Of a stretch of DNA of 64,000 nt, positions 12,301 to 24,635 are shown piece after piece; within the stretch, counting starts at the first letter, position 1; every line of letters starts with the position of its first letter. The stretch lies in the NCBI GenBank assembly GCA_019022495.1, contig JAFEKR010000037.1:62001-126000 (forward strand), read 5' to 3'. Below the pieces are notes generated by a model. It searched no databases, was not told where the DNA came from, and saw only the letters and a list, made by a program, of their open reading frames with translations. The stretch comes from Epichloe hybrida (taxonomy: Eukaryota; Ascomycota; Sordariomycetes; Hypocreales; Clavicipitaceae). The position numbers and the translations under genes are program-made.

Positions 12301-15300
12301 AATCTTTGCGAATCATTTGAGCTGTTGAAATGGCTGCAATCGTTACTGATCTATCCACGACAGGCTGAATAATATCTTGCAGCGCCCGCGTAAGAGCACT
12401 CCTGACAATCTCGTGAAGACGTGTGGTACTGACGACCATTTCGTTGGTAGGAGGGATGTTGATCAAAGGACCGAGGTCTGGAATAGTAGGAGCCACAGCT
12501 TGTGCGGAAATGGCGGCACCGACAGTCGAGCCTAGTCCATTCAGTGACATGCTTTCAAAAGCATCTAATTGCTCCGGAGCCAGAATGTCTGCATTTTCCT
12601 CAATGGTGGGGCGATTGAGAATCTCTCCAGACGGTTCGATGCTCTTGTGGTCCAAATTAAGCCCCTTGCAGAGGACTTCAATCTCGAACTTCAAATTTAG
12701 CTTCAGTTCTGCGTGGTGATACAGTTCGATCAATAGGTGAATGATGTCCATAAGCCAAGGATTTGGTGGTCGGAAAACAGCAGAGGAGGCACCCTGTGTC
12801 AAAACTTTGCAGACGAACGGTATAACGACAATGAGTCTCTTGGTATCATGGGCTTCAATAAGCAACTGCTTGAACGCGATGTTCTTGTGTTTAATGGGTT
12901 GGTCTCTCGCAAGTGTTAGCAGACCTAACCAGCCACCTAAGTTCTTGAGGTGAGTTCGCTCGCTAGAATTCTGCATAGTGGCCTCTGAATTCAACATTCT
13001 CGCAACGCTGATATATGTCTCGCGGAGAACTTCATTCCACAGGCTCTTATCTTGCAAGAGCGTGACAAGCTCGAGATAGACATGATGGTAGTTGGGCTGC
13101 ATCTTGGCGCGCTCCTCTACTAAATGGCTTGCGAACCATTGTTGATGTTTGCGTTCGAGCATGTCTCGCAATTCGTTTCGCATGGATTGGATAGTACCTT
13201 CGGTAATGTTGTTCAGGACGAATTGGATCTTACCCTGATCATCTTCGCCGGGTTCCTCACATTCAATCCCTTGAGAGATAGCATCAACCTTGATTGATGT
13301 GAAGACGGGCGCTTGTGTTTCGCCAAGAAGCTGATCTTCGGCATTCCCGTTAGGAAAGGTGTCTGCACCAAATCCAAGCATCTGTGGCGTTCCGGGTCCA
13401 TTACTGGAACGGACAACCTCGTTTTCGTGATCGCGAATGATTTCTTCCGCCTTTTTGAACGCTTCTGTGCCTTGGAGACCAGGAATTGCCAGCAGCTGCT
13501 TACAGAATCCCGGCCATTCTCGAAACCGGACCAACAGCTGCATCAATGCCTGCAAGCCAAACTTGTACATGGGGGCTTCGGGTGAATGGTCACGAACGGA
13601 TTCCAGAATCATGCCAAGACCAATCTTCAGGGATAGATCGGATATTAACTTGTGTGAAATGATCCCGCCAAAGAGAACAGCTGTAGTAGCCAATGCCTCC
13701 AAAGGATAGCCCGCATAGTGGTTGTACTCATCAAAAAGGCCGTGAATCATGCACGCAAATATGTCTTGGTCCAAGGAGTCTCGAGAATGCTTGTATCGAT
13801 CCAAAGTTTCGACAATGGTGCGTACCTGTTTCTCGCCACCATACATCGTTTTGTAATGGGCCTCCATCTTAGCGTTTGCTTTACTAGGTAAGGCATTCCC
13901 GTCCTTGCCATTTGCATCGATGATGTCATCATAACCTTCCCCGTAATTTATCAGTCTGGGGTAAGCAGTGATGCAAGTGCGCTGAACAACAATCAGATCT
14001 TGCGTGGGAGCTTTGGGCAAGAAGTCCTCGAGGATGGTCAAGAAACCCCATACGGTGCGAACCTGGAGACTGGTGCTCGGTTCAGCTTGCACTGATTCAT
14101 CTGGTGGTCGTTGAGATCTTATTTCCAATTCGCATTTGATCATCAGGAACTGCGTCAATGTGCGAGCTATTTCTGAACCGCGCTCTTTGTTAAAGCTTGC
14201 CCAGTTGTTCAGGTCTAGATAACCCTCTGCGTGAGCGAAGGCGGCAAGATCGATACCAAAGCCATTCGGCAAGTAAACCAAAATATCTAGCCAATTGTGT
14301 CGGAGGGCATGTTCGAATATCAGGGGAAGATCAGATGGTTTGACTGCATGTGCATCGATTAATCGTGCGATGACCCATTCTTTGTCCTTTCTCCAAAGAC
14401 TGTCCAAAACGAAGTCGTATTCTGGAGAGCGTTTGTATAAAAAGTTTTCGAACAGCGAGTTGAGTGTGTCGACGGCCATAGTTGCCCAAGACTGTCTAGG
14501 CACTTCAAACGCGGAGACTAGAAAAATGTCCAAGTTGGGTACCACAACCTCCTGAAAAAGTCGTTTTGCCTCGATGCTCTGAGACGCGTGCACGGAGTTT
14601 AGAGCAACATTGAATATCGCGGAAAGAGCGGCCACGGACACGAGTGGATGTTTGACAGCCACAGCAGCTCTTTCCCGGACGTTGGCAGGAGAGTTTGCGT
14701 AATCTCCAATTACAATGCTTCGCTGCAGACCAGGAATCGTAGTGGCATCTAGCTGGTCCGGATCCAGTGATGCATAAGCACTGACAAAAGATAGCTGAGC
14801 TTCTGGTTCACTCCACGACCCGCCCCAGAGCCTCTGGATGTCAAAGTTGTTCTGGGGATCTCTTGCAATTGGTAACAAGGCATTGTAAAGTCGCAAAAAT
14901 TGACTTGACGAAATCCGAGCAGATGGCTGATCGAAAAAGGTAACCACTTCATTCCACTGAAACGATCCGGAAACTGATCGTTGCAACGCTGAAACAAAAG
15001 CAACTGGATCATGCACTGGCGATTGACAAATGGTCGTGAAAGTCAGCGCAGAGGCTATTTGCTCAGGATTTAGTTGGATGTTATTCGGTCGATTTTGAAG
15101 ATATGTCAAGCAGCTTTCCTCGTCTCTAGTGAAGTCTAGACCTGTCTTTTGGATGTACCTTGATAAGGCATTCGCAGGATGGTCTGCCAACACCCTTCCT
15201 AAATCAAGAGACGCCAATACTTCCGAGGGGGGGGCTTGATCAGCGTTGGTATATCGTTTGGTGACGGCGGTTTGGAGATCGCCTAGAGATGAGGCGTTGA

Positions 15301-16655
15301 AACTAGGCGGATGATATTGCAAGAAACGATTGACAATGAAGGCCACCAAGGCAGGAGACAAATCAGCGTGTGCTTCGTAGTCGTGACGTGAAAGAATATC
15401 CATAAATGTTGTGGAATTTGTGGACAAGATTGCATCAGCTATATGCACCATGTCAGCATAACAGACAATAAGTAGGCGGGATGACGGGTCAAATGCGGTG
15501 GCAATATTTATACCTTTTGTCTTGAGGTCTGAACGCGACCCAGTCTTGAATGCCAGTGCTAGCAGTGTCTTTTCCAGTGCGTCGAGTTTGAAGTGCTCCA
15601 TGAAGGTTGAGAGGTCAAAATCGCGGAAGATGTCTTCCGTGCCACTCTCCACCGATTCAGCTATTTTACTTGCTTGATCTGCATCGTGCGAAATCTTTCT
15701 TATTTCATTGACAAGAATATGGTAATTTCCGGGACCTGTCCCTTGCCTGTTGAGGCCTGGGAATATCTGAGAGGCGTTTCCAGCAACTAGCCGAGTGAAG
15801 TATTTCGTAAAAATTTCCATTCCGTTGTCATCGATAAGCTATCGAGTACAGGTTGGTAAGTACAAGGTCTGCCAAAATAAGAGCTCGGGCATCAGGTGGA
15901 AACAAGGTTAAGAAGGGAGACGCGTTGCGTCATGACCAACATTCGGGCTGGGCTTTCATGGTTTGACTAAACGCACCTTTTTTAGCTGCTCTGCCTGCGT
16001 ATCAAACTTGGTAAGGTCCGACGGATCCTCTTTGATGGTGCTTAGTAAAAGATAAACTTGAGCGATCACAATCTTCGTCAGGGAGTTGGTCCCCGTCGGA
16101 CTGCTGGTGCTGGGGCTTGCGCCAGCACTGAGGATACCAGCGTGCGATGAATGAGGAGAATGATAGTTTCCAATTTGAAGCGTCTGGGCCAGATTGGGTG
16201 AGAAAGATCCCGTTCTTTGTGGAGGGACCATGGAGGTGTAGTGACGAAGGCACAGGTTTCGTGGTGGATCGTCGTCCTGTGAACTGATGGGTTGCAGCTC
16301 ACAGAAGAGGTGCGGCGGTCGTGGGAAGGGAGCGTTCAGGAGCTGTCCTACATGGAGTAGAATCGCTCATCAAAATCACTGCCTTATCACCGAATAAATC
16401 GTTATAGATGCGACTAGAATTGGCGCGACCTTGCGGAGAGATGTTAATGGGGCTGGCAGATGCTATTGAAATCGGACCGAACAACTCGTTGCCGCACGGG
16501 ATGCGTTGTGATTCAAGCGGTCTGAAGGAATGCTGCAGAATCAGTGAGCTTGTGGGGGGCAAACTCTTAGACAATTCAGCAATCGAAATTTTCGTTAGAA
16601 AAACACGGAGAATCGTAGGTGATGTGTGTAAGGGTCGACGGGGGAGTAGATGCAT
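9393..16655 (-). CDS. NOT1: CCR4-NOT complex scaffold subunit Not1
   Basis: Scaffold of the CCR4-NOT deadenylase, which shortens mRNA poly(A) tails. Proposed exons: 16655-16300, 16214-15977, 15838-9497 and 9431-9393; 2324 aa. The last short exon adds VAERFASMLQRP after an intron at 9496-9432 (GTAAGC..ACAG). The 138-nt intron 15976-15839 joins AEQLKK to LIDDNGMEIFTKYFTRLV, the conserved N-terminal block. The MIF4G-like Caf1-docking region lies at about 13240-12660 (IQFVLNNITEG...KGLNLD), followed by DUF3819-type helices. The C-terminal Not1 domain ends LPEARYYVIVSLVNQL-like (ELAPEARYYVIVSLVNQLRFPS), FWPQPWGLMLTVLELVKN. The 5' end is uncertain: GRANSSRIYNDLFGDKAVIL is clearly coding, but its join (16299-16215, acceptor AAAG) and the true ATG are tentative. 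Confidence 0.9.
9432..9496 (-). other. Last intron of NOT1
   Basis: A 65-nt intron, donor GTAAGC, acceptor GCGACAG. Without it the protein would end in an atypical SHEISTNRH tail; with it the tail becomes APEVAERFASMLQRP. Confidence 0.8.
15839..15976 (-). other. Intron of NOT1 near the N-terminal block
   Basis: 138 nt, donor GTGCGT, acceptor GATAG, phase 0, joining LKK to LIDDNGMEIF. Confidence 0.8.
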
Positions 16656-17057
16656 AGATATCGAGCTGAGAGGACAAGGTAAGGTGTTGTATAGAAAATG
16701 AGTATGGTACGAGAACGGCGGTACGTTCTGCCGAGCCCTCGACTCGAAGCCGGGGTGGGGGGAAAGTGGCCACCCCGTTCAAGCTCGATGCAGAGGGTCA
16801 CGTGGACAGGGACTTCGCACTGCGTTGCCCGGTCAACAAAGTGGACGGCCCCAACAAAGCTATTGACGAGAGGTCCCCTTTGAAGCTGTAAGTCATCCCT
16901 CTGCATACGACTGTGGGCGGATTATCTGCAATTCAAGCATTTTGATTCTGTGAATCTTGGCTGAGAACCAGCTCCATTTTGTCTCCTCTCCTTCTATATC
17001 TGGTCCTTGCATTGGGCGTGACATATTTGTGAACGGTGTTCTCATTTAGTGAGCAGA
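16656..17057. promoter_or_regulatory. Divergent promoter of NOT1 and the F-BAR gene
   Basis: About 400 bp between divergent genes; part may be NOT1 leader or an upstream NOT1 exon, because acceptor-like TTCTGCAG and CTTCAG lie near 16530-16545 on the minus strand. No clear promoter motif recognised. Confidence 0.45.
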
Positions 17058-19966
17058 ATGCCTGCAGTAACAACAGAAGTACCAGCGGTGGCGCTGTCTT
17101 GTGAGTATCCGTACAGTTTTCAAAGTGCATGAGAGAGTTTATACTGATCGAAATCCTTCTCTCAAGTCGCAAATAACTTTTGGGGAAAGGAAGATGCAGG
17201 AGTTGGGCCGCTCCTGGAGCGGATGCAAAGCGCGAAGACTACATGCGACGAGCTCAAGTCTTTTTACAGTGGTATGATTGCTCAGAATGATCTCTTCAAT
17301 CTGAGGACTAATTGTGGACGCTTTTTAGCTCGCGCTTCCATCGAAGATGAGTACTCACGAAAGTTGCTTAACCTAAGCCGAAAATCGCTAGGATCACACG
17401 AGATGGGTTCTTTGAAGACATCTTTGGATGTTTTGAGAGGGGAAGTCGATGCCATGGCAAAACAACATCAAAACATAGCTGCACAAATGAAGACCGAACT
17501 TGAAGAGCCGCTAGCTGCATTCGCTGGGGGTATGAAGGAAAGGAGAAAGATTGTCCAAGGGACCGTTGAAAAGCTCCTTAAAACAAAGATCCAGCAAACC
17601 CAACAAGTGAACAAGGTAAGAAAACCTTCTTTCAATATGGCGTCCATAACTTCAGTTGATCAACGAATTTGCTCATGTTTTCTGTATATAGACACGCGAC
17701 AAGTACGAACAAGAGTGCTTAAAGATCAAGGGCTACTTGGCCCAAGGACACATGGTCATGGGACAAGAGGAACGTCGCAACAAGGCCAAGTTGGAAAAGA
17801 CGCAAATCTCACTTGCCACAGCTAACCAGGACTATGAGAGTGCTGTGAAGGTGCTGGAAGAAACAACCGCAAGATGGAACAGAGAGTGGAAGGCGGCAGC
17901 AGACAAGTTCCAAGACCTCGAGGAGGAACGGCTCGACTTCACTAAGAGTAGCCTGTGGACGTTTGCCAATATTGCTTCCACAGTGTGTGTCAGTGATGAT
18001 GCATCATGCGAAAAGATACGACTTTCTTTGGAGAAAATGGAAGTGGAGAGGGACATTGTTCATTTCATTACTGAGCAAGGAACCGGTCAAGAGATCCCCG
18101 ACCCGCCCAAGTACATCAACTTTTGCCGGGGTGATGTCAATGACAGCCAGTCCGAAGTTTCCGACGACGAAAATTACTCAGTGGCACAATTTCCACGAAG
18201 TATTAATCCCGCCTTTCGCTCATCCTCGCCTCAGCCGTCGACGTTCGAGTCTCATCATGATCCAAACTCCATGCTTGCCAACAATCTGGCGCATCGAGAG
18301 CTCGCGCAATCATCTAGTCGGGACGCGACTCCGCAAAAGCAGCCTCCAGCAATGCGAAATTCGATGGATGAGCACCGCCAGGGACAGCATGTGCCGCCCC
18401 AATATGATGCCAATCAATATGGATCTCTCGCTGCAGTGCCTCATGAACCTTATCCCATGGATGGTATGACGATGTTGTGCCGGACCGGACCTCTCTCTGA
18501 CAGGAGCTCACAGACTCCGTCAGCCAGACCTTCCAGCCGGGCGTCTCACAGTGACTACTCCAACCCAACATCGATGAGTAGCATGGAGCCGCCGAGCGGT
18601 ACGACGCCACCCGCCAAGCAGGATATGGTTGATTCCCCGAGTCCAGAGAAGCGAATGCTCAAGAAGAAGAGCGGGTTTTTCCAGAACCACAGCCCTTTCC
18701 GCCGAAAGAGTACCAAGGAAGTACAGTCTCCAGTACAGAACAGAAATACATGGCATGTTGCACACAGCCCCGGAGGAGAAATGGTAAGATGATATGTTGT
18801 TGAACCGACGGTAGGCAGAAGGACTGACTTGCCACAGGAACGTACAGCAAGCCCCGAGCCGATTGATGCCAACGCCAGCCTGGCTTTGGGTGTTGGACAA
18901 AACGTCCTCCCTGTCACGACCCCCGATACACAGAGAAGACGCGGTCAGTCTCGAGAGGTTGAATCTGAACAGTCGGATCCTATTGCAATGGCCCTTGCGG
19001 AACTCAAACAAGTCAACTTGGGCAAAAATTCTTCCGTCCGCGTGTCCGCCGATCACTATCACGGTATTGCTACACCGGCTCCAGGAGCAGAGTTCCGACC
19101 AGCCCGTACCAGTGGCCGAGAGGCACCACCTTCGTACAACAATCAAGCACCCGTTTCTCGACTAGGCGTACCACCCCCCGCGGTCACCTCTCGTGCTATG
19201 AAGGAAGCCACCAAAAAGGCCACAGACCATACACGTGCTGTTTTTGGAAACGCCGGGAACCGAGGGCAGTCGCCAGCTTCGCGGCCGGCACCGCGTGGAA
19301 ATGACATGCCTCGGGCTGCCTCGCCAGCTCCCACACGTAGCGCATCTCCTCAACCACCACGAAACAGTGGTGACTCGCGATATCGGTCTGCATCACCCAA
19401 TCCGTATAGTGGTCACCATAGAAACGGGTCGCAGGCGAGTGTGTCTCAGCAGCGAGCATCCGATCAGCGCTATTACGGCGCAGCGTCGCCACATGGGTCG
19501 ACTAGAGGGGGCTCTCCAGCCTCATTTAGGGGCGAATACGATCGACCTCGCAGCAGCTATGGTGGCTCTGACATGGCAGTACAGTTAGCTCCAGTTGGTG
19601 ATGATCGATATTGCTCGCAGCGAGGAAGGGGTGCGGTGGACCTCTACGACGGAGGATCTCGACCTCGCAGCAAGAGTGTTGCCGACCCATCCAGACAGTA
19701 TACCCGTGATGGGATTCCGATTTTGCACTTTGGTAAGTAGTTCAGATTCCCTTTTCACGCCCAATATGTCGTTCAACTTGCTAACAAACACGACAGCTCG
19801 CGCGCTGTATATGTACCAAGCCGCCATACCTGAAGAGCTGGGATTTGGAAAGGGCGACTATCTAGCTGTATTGCGCCACCAAGATGACGGTTGGTGGGAA
19901 GCAGAAGTTCACAACGGCAATGGGCGTGTTGGGCTGGTCCCAAGCAACTATCTTCAGCCATGCTGA
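17058..19966 (+). CDS. F-BAR and SH3 protein, Imp2/Cdc15/Hof1 family
   Basis: Membrane-bending scaffold of the cytokinetic ring and septum. Five exons: 17058-17100, 17167-17615, 17692-18783, 18838-19732 and 19797-19966; 882 aa. The F-BAR/FCH domain fills the first ~290 residues (FANNFWGKEDAGVGPLLERM, ARASIEDEYSRKLLNLSRKS, then the coiled helices to NIASTVCVSDDASCEKIRLSLEKMEVERDIVHFI). A long Ser/Pro-rich disordered middle follows, with a basic SPEKRMLKKKSGFFQN patch and likely proline-directed phosphosites. The C-terminal SH3 domain (residues ~826-882) reads ARALYMYQAAIPEELGFGKGDYL..WWEAEV..GRVGLVPSNYLQ. All introns are 54-76 nt with clean GT..AG borders. The start exon is tiny (14 codons) but required for the FWGKED block. 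Confidence 0.92.
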
Positions 19967-20609
19967 AATGGAAATGATTCTCCGACATGATGAATGCGAT
20001 GTATAGCTACAGGCGGATGCAACGTATGGTAAGAATTGGGCGCAGAATCCCGGCAATTTGTATACGGTCTGTTGACTTGGTTTGAGTAAGGGATAACTAT
20101 CGGTGCCTGCTCACACTCGTTTTGGAAGATGATAATAGATAGTACAATTTAAAACTAAGCGAGTAAATACTCCGTAGTTTGGTGAATTTAGCAGTTGCGT
20201 CGTGTACATGGCGATGAACCGGCCAAAAATAGACAGACGTCTTCTTGCGTACATGTAATAAGTGATTCATGCTCGATGCCACTGTAGGATGTCTTGACAC
20301 ATGGCAAACTTGGACATAAACCTGCGTGGTTTACGCTTCGTGCGTGTATCACACCCCAGACAATTCCAGCCCACATGGCGGCGGCTGCGGCCACCTCGCC
20401 ACGACCCACTTCAATGACGACCTTCACCTCAACATATGTACATCGGGCAGCGTTGGAACAACATTGAACAACATCGGCGTGCGTGATGAGCGTGCATACA
20501 TCATTACAAGTAAAATGGTAGGAGCCACGATTTACAGAGCATCGTGATGAACTAAATTTCGTTCCGGGTCTGACCGCTTGATTAGGAAGCTTTAGGAGAG
20601 ACCGCGCAC
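19967..20609. other. Intergenic region upstream of seipin
   Basis: 643 bp. It contains TACTCCGTA at 20168. A short 5' coding exon of seipin could lie here because TTTAG at 20591-20595 looks like an acceptor, but I could not place an ATG and donor in the right phase. Confidence 0.45.
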
Positions 20610-21779
20610 ATGGTCACGTCGAAACCGGCACAAAGAGCTGCCGTCAACGTGGTGCTACTCTTGTCCAGTGCCTTGACGCTTCTCGGGTTGGCATCGTTGG
20701 CAACTGCCTTGTTCTTTCAAAATTTCGTCCCGGATCAATTCATCACCACGCCTATTTTCCTTCAGTACCAGTAAGTCACCCACTGCCGCATCGTGGGTAT
20801 AAACAGAACGCAGTTTAACTCCTTGCTCAATAGTTCTGGAGTCAATCCCTACGCCATCGCACAGCTGGCTTATCCAGAACCCAAACTACACCAAGATTAC
20901 GACGTTTCAGTGACGCTGTCGATGCCACGGTCGCCTCCGAATACGAACCGCGGAAACTTCATGGTGTCCTTGTACCTGGGCAGAGATGGAGGGAAGAGCT
21001 ACCAGACACATATAAGCGGACGACAAATTCCAAGTGTGCAGAGATTCCTGGAGAGCCAGAAAATACTATATCAATCACGTCGACCGGCATTGATGCCATA
21101 TGAGGATCCCTTTATATCTGTAGCGAAGCGCGTGCTCTTTATGGGCTACTACATTATGTTCCCTCGCTCACAGAGTCGGACCATGACTGTCCAGCTCGCA
21201 AAGCGAGTCCATTTTGACAAGACTACGATGCAGCCTACAACGGCATTGGTGGAGATTGAAGCTGGACAAAACATTCATATTTACGAGACGGCGTTGACTC
21301 TGACCGCACAGCTACGAGGACTTAGATGGTTGATGTTCCATTACCGTCTGCTTACATACGTGGCGTTTACTTTCTTATTTTGGGCCTGTGAAATCCTCTT
21401 CATGTGTCTGGCCTGGGCTGTCTGGAGCTCTACAACGGCGTCAAAGAGCTCTGCCGATCGAGGCGGCGATTTCACAGATGTCGAGGACGGTCGATTTGAA
21501 GATGATGACTATTCCGATCGCCCGGCAAGTTCAATCACACATGGAAAGCAAGCCGCTATGAAAAAGGAACCGCGATTTAAGATTGAGGCAAGTGATGACC
21601 AAGATCGAGCAATGTCAGATATACCAATGGGCGGGACTGGAGCAGATGATGAAGAAGACTTCGATGATGAAGATGTCGAAATCGGCGGAGATGAAGGAAT
21701 TGTAGGGGCAGCGACTAGCTACAAAGGAAAAGGCAGTGATAGTGTTCGTCGGCGAGCGTCTCGAAATGTCATGGATTGA
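20610..21779 (+). CDS. SEI1: Seipin (lipid-droplet biogenesis protein)
   Basis: ER protein that organises lipid-droplet budding at ER-droplet contacts. Exon 1 is 20610-20770, intron 20771-20833 (GTAAGT..ATAG), exon 2 20834-21779; 368 aa from this ATG. The first membrane helix is residues ~16-40 (VNVVLLLSSALTLLGLASLATALFF). The luminal seipin fold follows, with the typical SGVNPYAIAQL, YDVSVTLSMPRSPPNTNRGNFMVSLYL and the hydrophobic helix near FISVAKRVLFMGYYIMF. The second membrane helix is ~226-250 (YVAFTFLFWACEILFMCLAWAVW), then an acidic cytosolic tail. N-termini of relatives are often longer, so an upstream exon is possible. Confidence 0.9.
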
Positions 21780-22773
21780 GCTGCGGATAGGAAGGCTGGT
21801 GGCGGAAAACGTGCAACGTCCGTTATGATATATACCCTCTCTTGTTTTTGCCTTTTTCCGCATGTTTCAAGGTAGTTTCAGCTGCGCTGGCCTCTAATGC
21901 AATATAATCCGGGTTCTTCAACTGTGAAAATGGATGATTTTGCAAAAGTTCACATTGTTCGTGCACCTATAGTAGTGTATCATGCCAAGGCTTTGAAACA
22001 ATGCGTGCCTGTTCTCACCTTCGGAATTTGAAGGCCTTTGGCCGCGACAACCAGAACAATGTTCCTGGAAGTTCCTGGAAGGCGACGACCAGGCACTGCC
22101 AGTGGCTGGGCGCGGATGGGCCACCGTCGATAAATCGAGCACGGCTGAGAGACGGCAGGCGTGGACGGGGGGGCGTGGACGGGGGGCGTGGACGGGACGG
22201 ATGCTCAAGAAAGGCAAGACAGCCCACCTCCAACGAGCCAGCACCCAGCTACCCAGTCAGCCGCGACTGCCTCCACCTCCACCTCCCGTCACCGACGCCC
22301 GCTTTCACATTTGGCTACACTATTATCCTGCTGCATTCCGTCTCTCTACCGCTCATCCCTCGTGTCTGTCGAGTCAATCAATGCTTGCTGTTTTGCCGAC
22401 TCCGGCAGGCCACGAACGCGCGCGGTTACGACCACGAGCCCTCTCGCTTTCCCCTCTCTGATTGCTGCGGCTGTTGTCCGTCAGCCGGCCTCGTTTGCTT
22501 GATTTCGTTTGTTGGAGATGGCTGGCCGCTGAACGTCACCATTGTGTACCAGTTCGACAGCTCCAAACTCCGCCTAAACCACCAAGGAGCTCTCTCACCA
22601 GCCCCCCCCCCACCCACCACCACTCGCCCGCACTCGCCCGCACTCGCCCGACTGTTTTCGAAGCCAACGATACCGAGCTTGCTTGTTCCTGCAGGCCCAA
22701 GGAGATCTGGCCAATTACATCTGCCAACGAGACGTTCCATACAGCCCGGCAAGACGATCAGTTTCTCGCCACT
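21780..22773. other. Intergenic region with long CT-rich leader
   Basis: 994 bp before the DUF7918 gene. The right half is C/T-rich (about 22240-22680), with GTGGACGGGG repeats near 22160-22200 and TTCCTGGAAG repeats near 22060. The reading frame upstream of the chosen ATG is open, but its composition looks like leader, not protein. Confidence 0.5.
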
Positions 22774-24635
22774 ATGCCCTGCTTCAAGGGCATTGCGGTC
22801 AGCATTCACGCAAATGGCGCCCCACTGCCAGAATATGGTATGCAAAAGCAATCGAGGGTTTCTCGCATTAGCTCTTATATACCTGTACCGCAGCCAAACT
22901 TGACTGCCGACTCGAACAAGCCCGAGCCAGCAAAGTTTGCCATCTCCATCACCCTCCTGACACCCGGACTTCCGATCCCATATTCCGCTCCCAAGCCCAC
23001 GGATAGCACGCCTCATCCCAAGCCTCAGTATGTCGGCAGTCTTCAGCCTGGCTCGGGCAACGAGCGGGGCAAGTATGCTGGGATAGTCAATCCGTATATT
23101 CCCATGACAAATTCCGAAAACGAAACCATCGCTGCTTACATCTATTTCGATGGTCGAGCCAAAGAAGAGGTCGCTACTTTGCTACGGCCGGGTGAAGAAA
23201 CCTGGGTCAATAGTCGTTGGGTCCAGGTGCCTGACTCTGAAGGTGGAGGGCTGGCTGAAAGAGAGTTTTTGTTCCGCGAAGTCGGTTTGGAGCGCTGGCT
23301 CAACGGACTTGACTTGCAAGGCCACGACGTCGCTGAAAAGCTGGAAAAGCGCCGTCAAAAATTTGAGAAGCGTAGACGGCGACAGACCTTGGTACAAGAA
23401 GGCGGCGCCAGCGCAGATGCTTCTGGCCCACGTAAAGACACTCTGCGTTATGGCGCAGATGACGGTTCACCCATTGAGGCCGTGTTCGACTCAGACTCGT
23501 GGTCGGACGACGACGACGAACCTCCAGAGGCTACTGGCCAAATCAAGGTTGCCATGTTCCGAGTCCTTGCATCCGGTGAAATCAAAAAGGGCGAATACTC
23601 CCCCCAGTTCGATGCCCACGACGGTGATGATGATTACGCTGGCAACACCGACAACAACATTGACGCAGATGTTGAGCATACCACTAGCTTTGCCAAACCG
23701 AAATCTCTGGACCCCAAAACGATTAGTACTCAGACGGTGACTGGAATTGATGGTCCTGACAAGCCCTATGCGGTCTTCACATTCTTCTACAGAGGTGACA
23801 GTATGTTGAAATGTGCTAGGGAAAATCCTGGAAGCAAGAGCTAACTTGATGCTTAGGACAATTACAGAAGATCGGCGTCCTTAGCTCATCAAAGAATCCT
23901 CAGGCCACGTCCGGATCTGCCAAGAGACGTTCTGGACAGCTCGACTTCTCAAATATTGGCCCCCTCAAAGCTGGGGGAACTGTCGGGTTCTCAGCCTTTC
24001 GAGACCAGGCTTCTGAGACTACTCGACGAAAGAAGGCACGAAAGAAGAGCAATGGAAATATTGCTGAAGACAGCGATGACGAAGACGAGGATGACGAGAG
24101 TGATGCGGTCAACAAGATGGAAGACGATGACAAGGATAATGAAGGAAAGCTTGCTCCAGATGATTCAAAATTTGGAGGTGAGCTTGCAGATGGTGTCAAT
24201 CGAATACATGTAGGTGCAACCTAGCGACATTGTGCAACTCTTTTTCGCTGGCCCTGCCCTGCTTTACTGACATTGACCTCAAAATAGCTTAAGCGAGCGC
24301 ATTCGGCAGACCCAGACAGCCATTCGACGCCTGAAACGTCCCAACGAGGCCAAACAGAGGAAAGTCCCACGCCCCAAGTGCCGCCGAGCCTTCAACCACC
24401 TGGAGCTGTGAAGGTCGGCAACGAAATGTCGGCAGAGGCGCTTATAGGAAGCCCTTTGAAGAAAGCGCGTCCCAGTATAGACATCACCAATGCTGCAGAG
24501 AAATATGGCACGACACAGAGTTTGAGTGCTGCGCTGGATGCAGCCGTGTCAGACCCTGCCGCATCGTCTTCGACATCTGCAACCGCTGCGGTGCCGCCGT
24601 CCAAAGTTGAAGAAGAAGAAGAAGAAGAGCTATGA
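22774..24635 (+). CDS. DUF7918 domain protein
   Basis: Fungal protein of unknown function. Three exons: 22774-23800, 23857-24209 and 24288-24635, giving 575 aa. The N-terminal ~340 residues match the fungal DUF7918 pattern as I recall it: MPCFKGIAVSIHANGAPLPEYGM at the start, then ETIAAYIYFDGRAKEE, SRWVQVPDSEGG..EREFLFREVGLE, GQIKVAMFRVLASGEI, and PYAVFTFFYRGDRQLQKIGVL across intron 1. The C-terminal half is charged and disordered, with KRRSG, RRKKARKK (NLS-like), a long D/E-rich tract and an EEEEEEEL end. Introns are 56 and 78 nt with good borders. Start chosen because upstream frame is leader-like. No enzymatic motif is visible. Confidence 0.8.

Noticed and set aside
22462..22773. In-frame N-terminal extension of the DUF7918 protein
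   Set aside because: The frame is open but is Pro/Ser/His leader-like sequence; the family start is MPCFKGIAVSIHANG at 22774.
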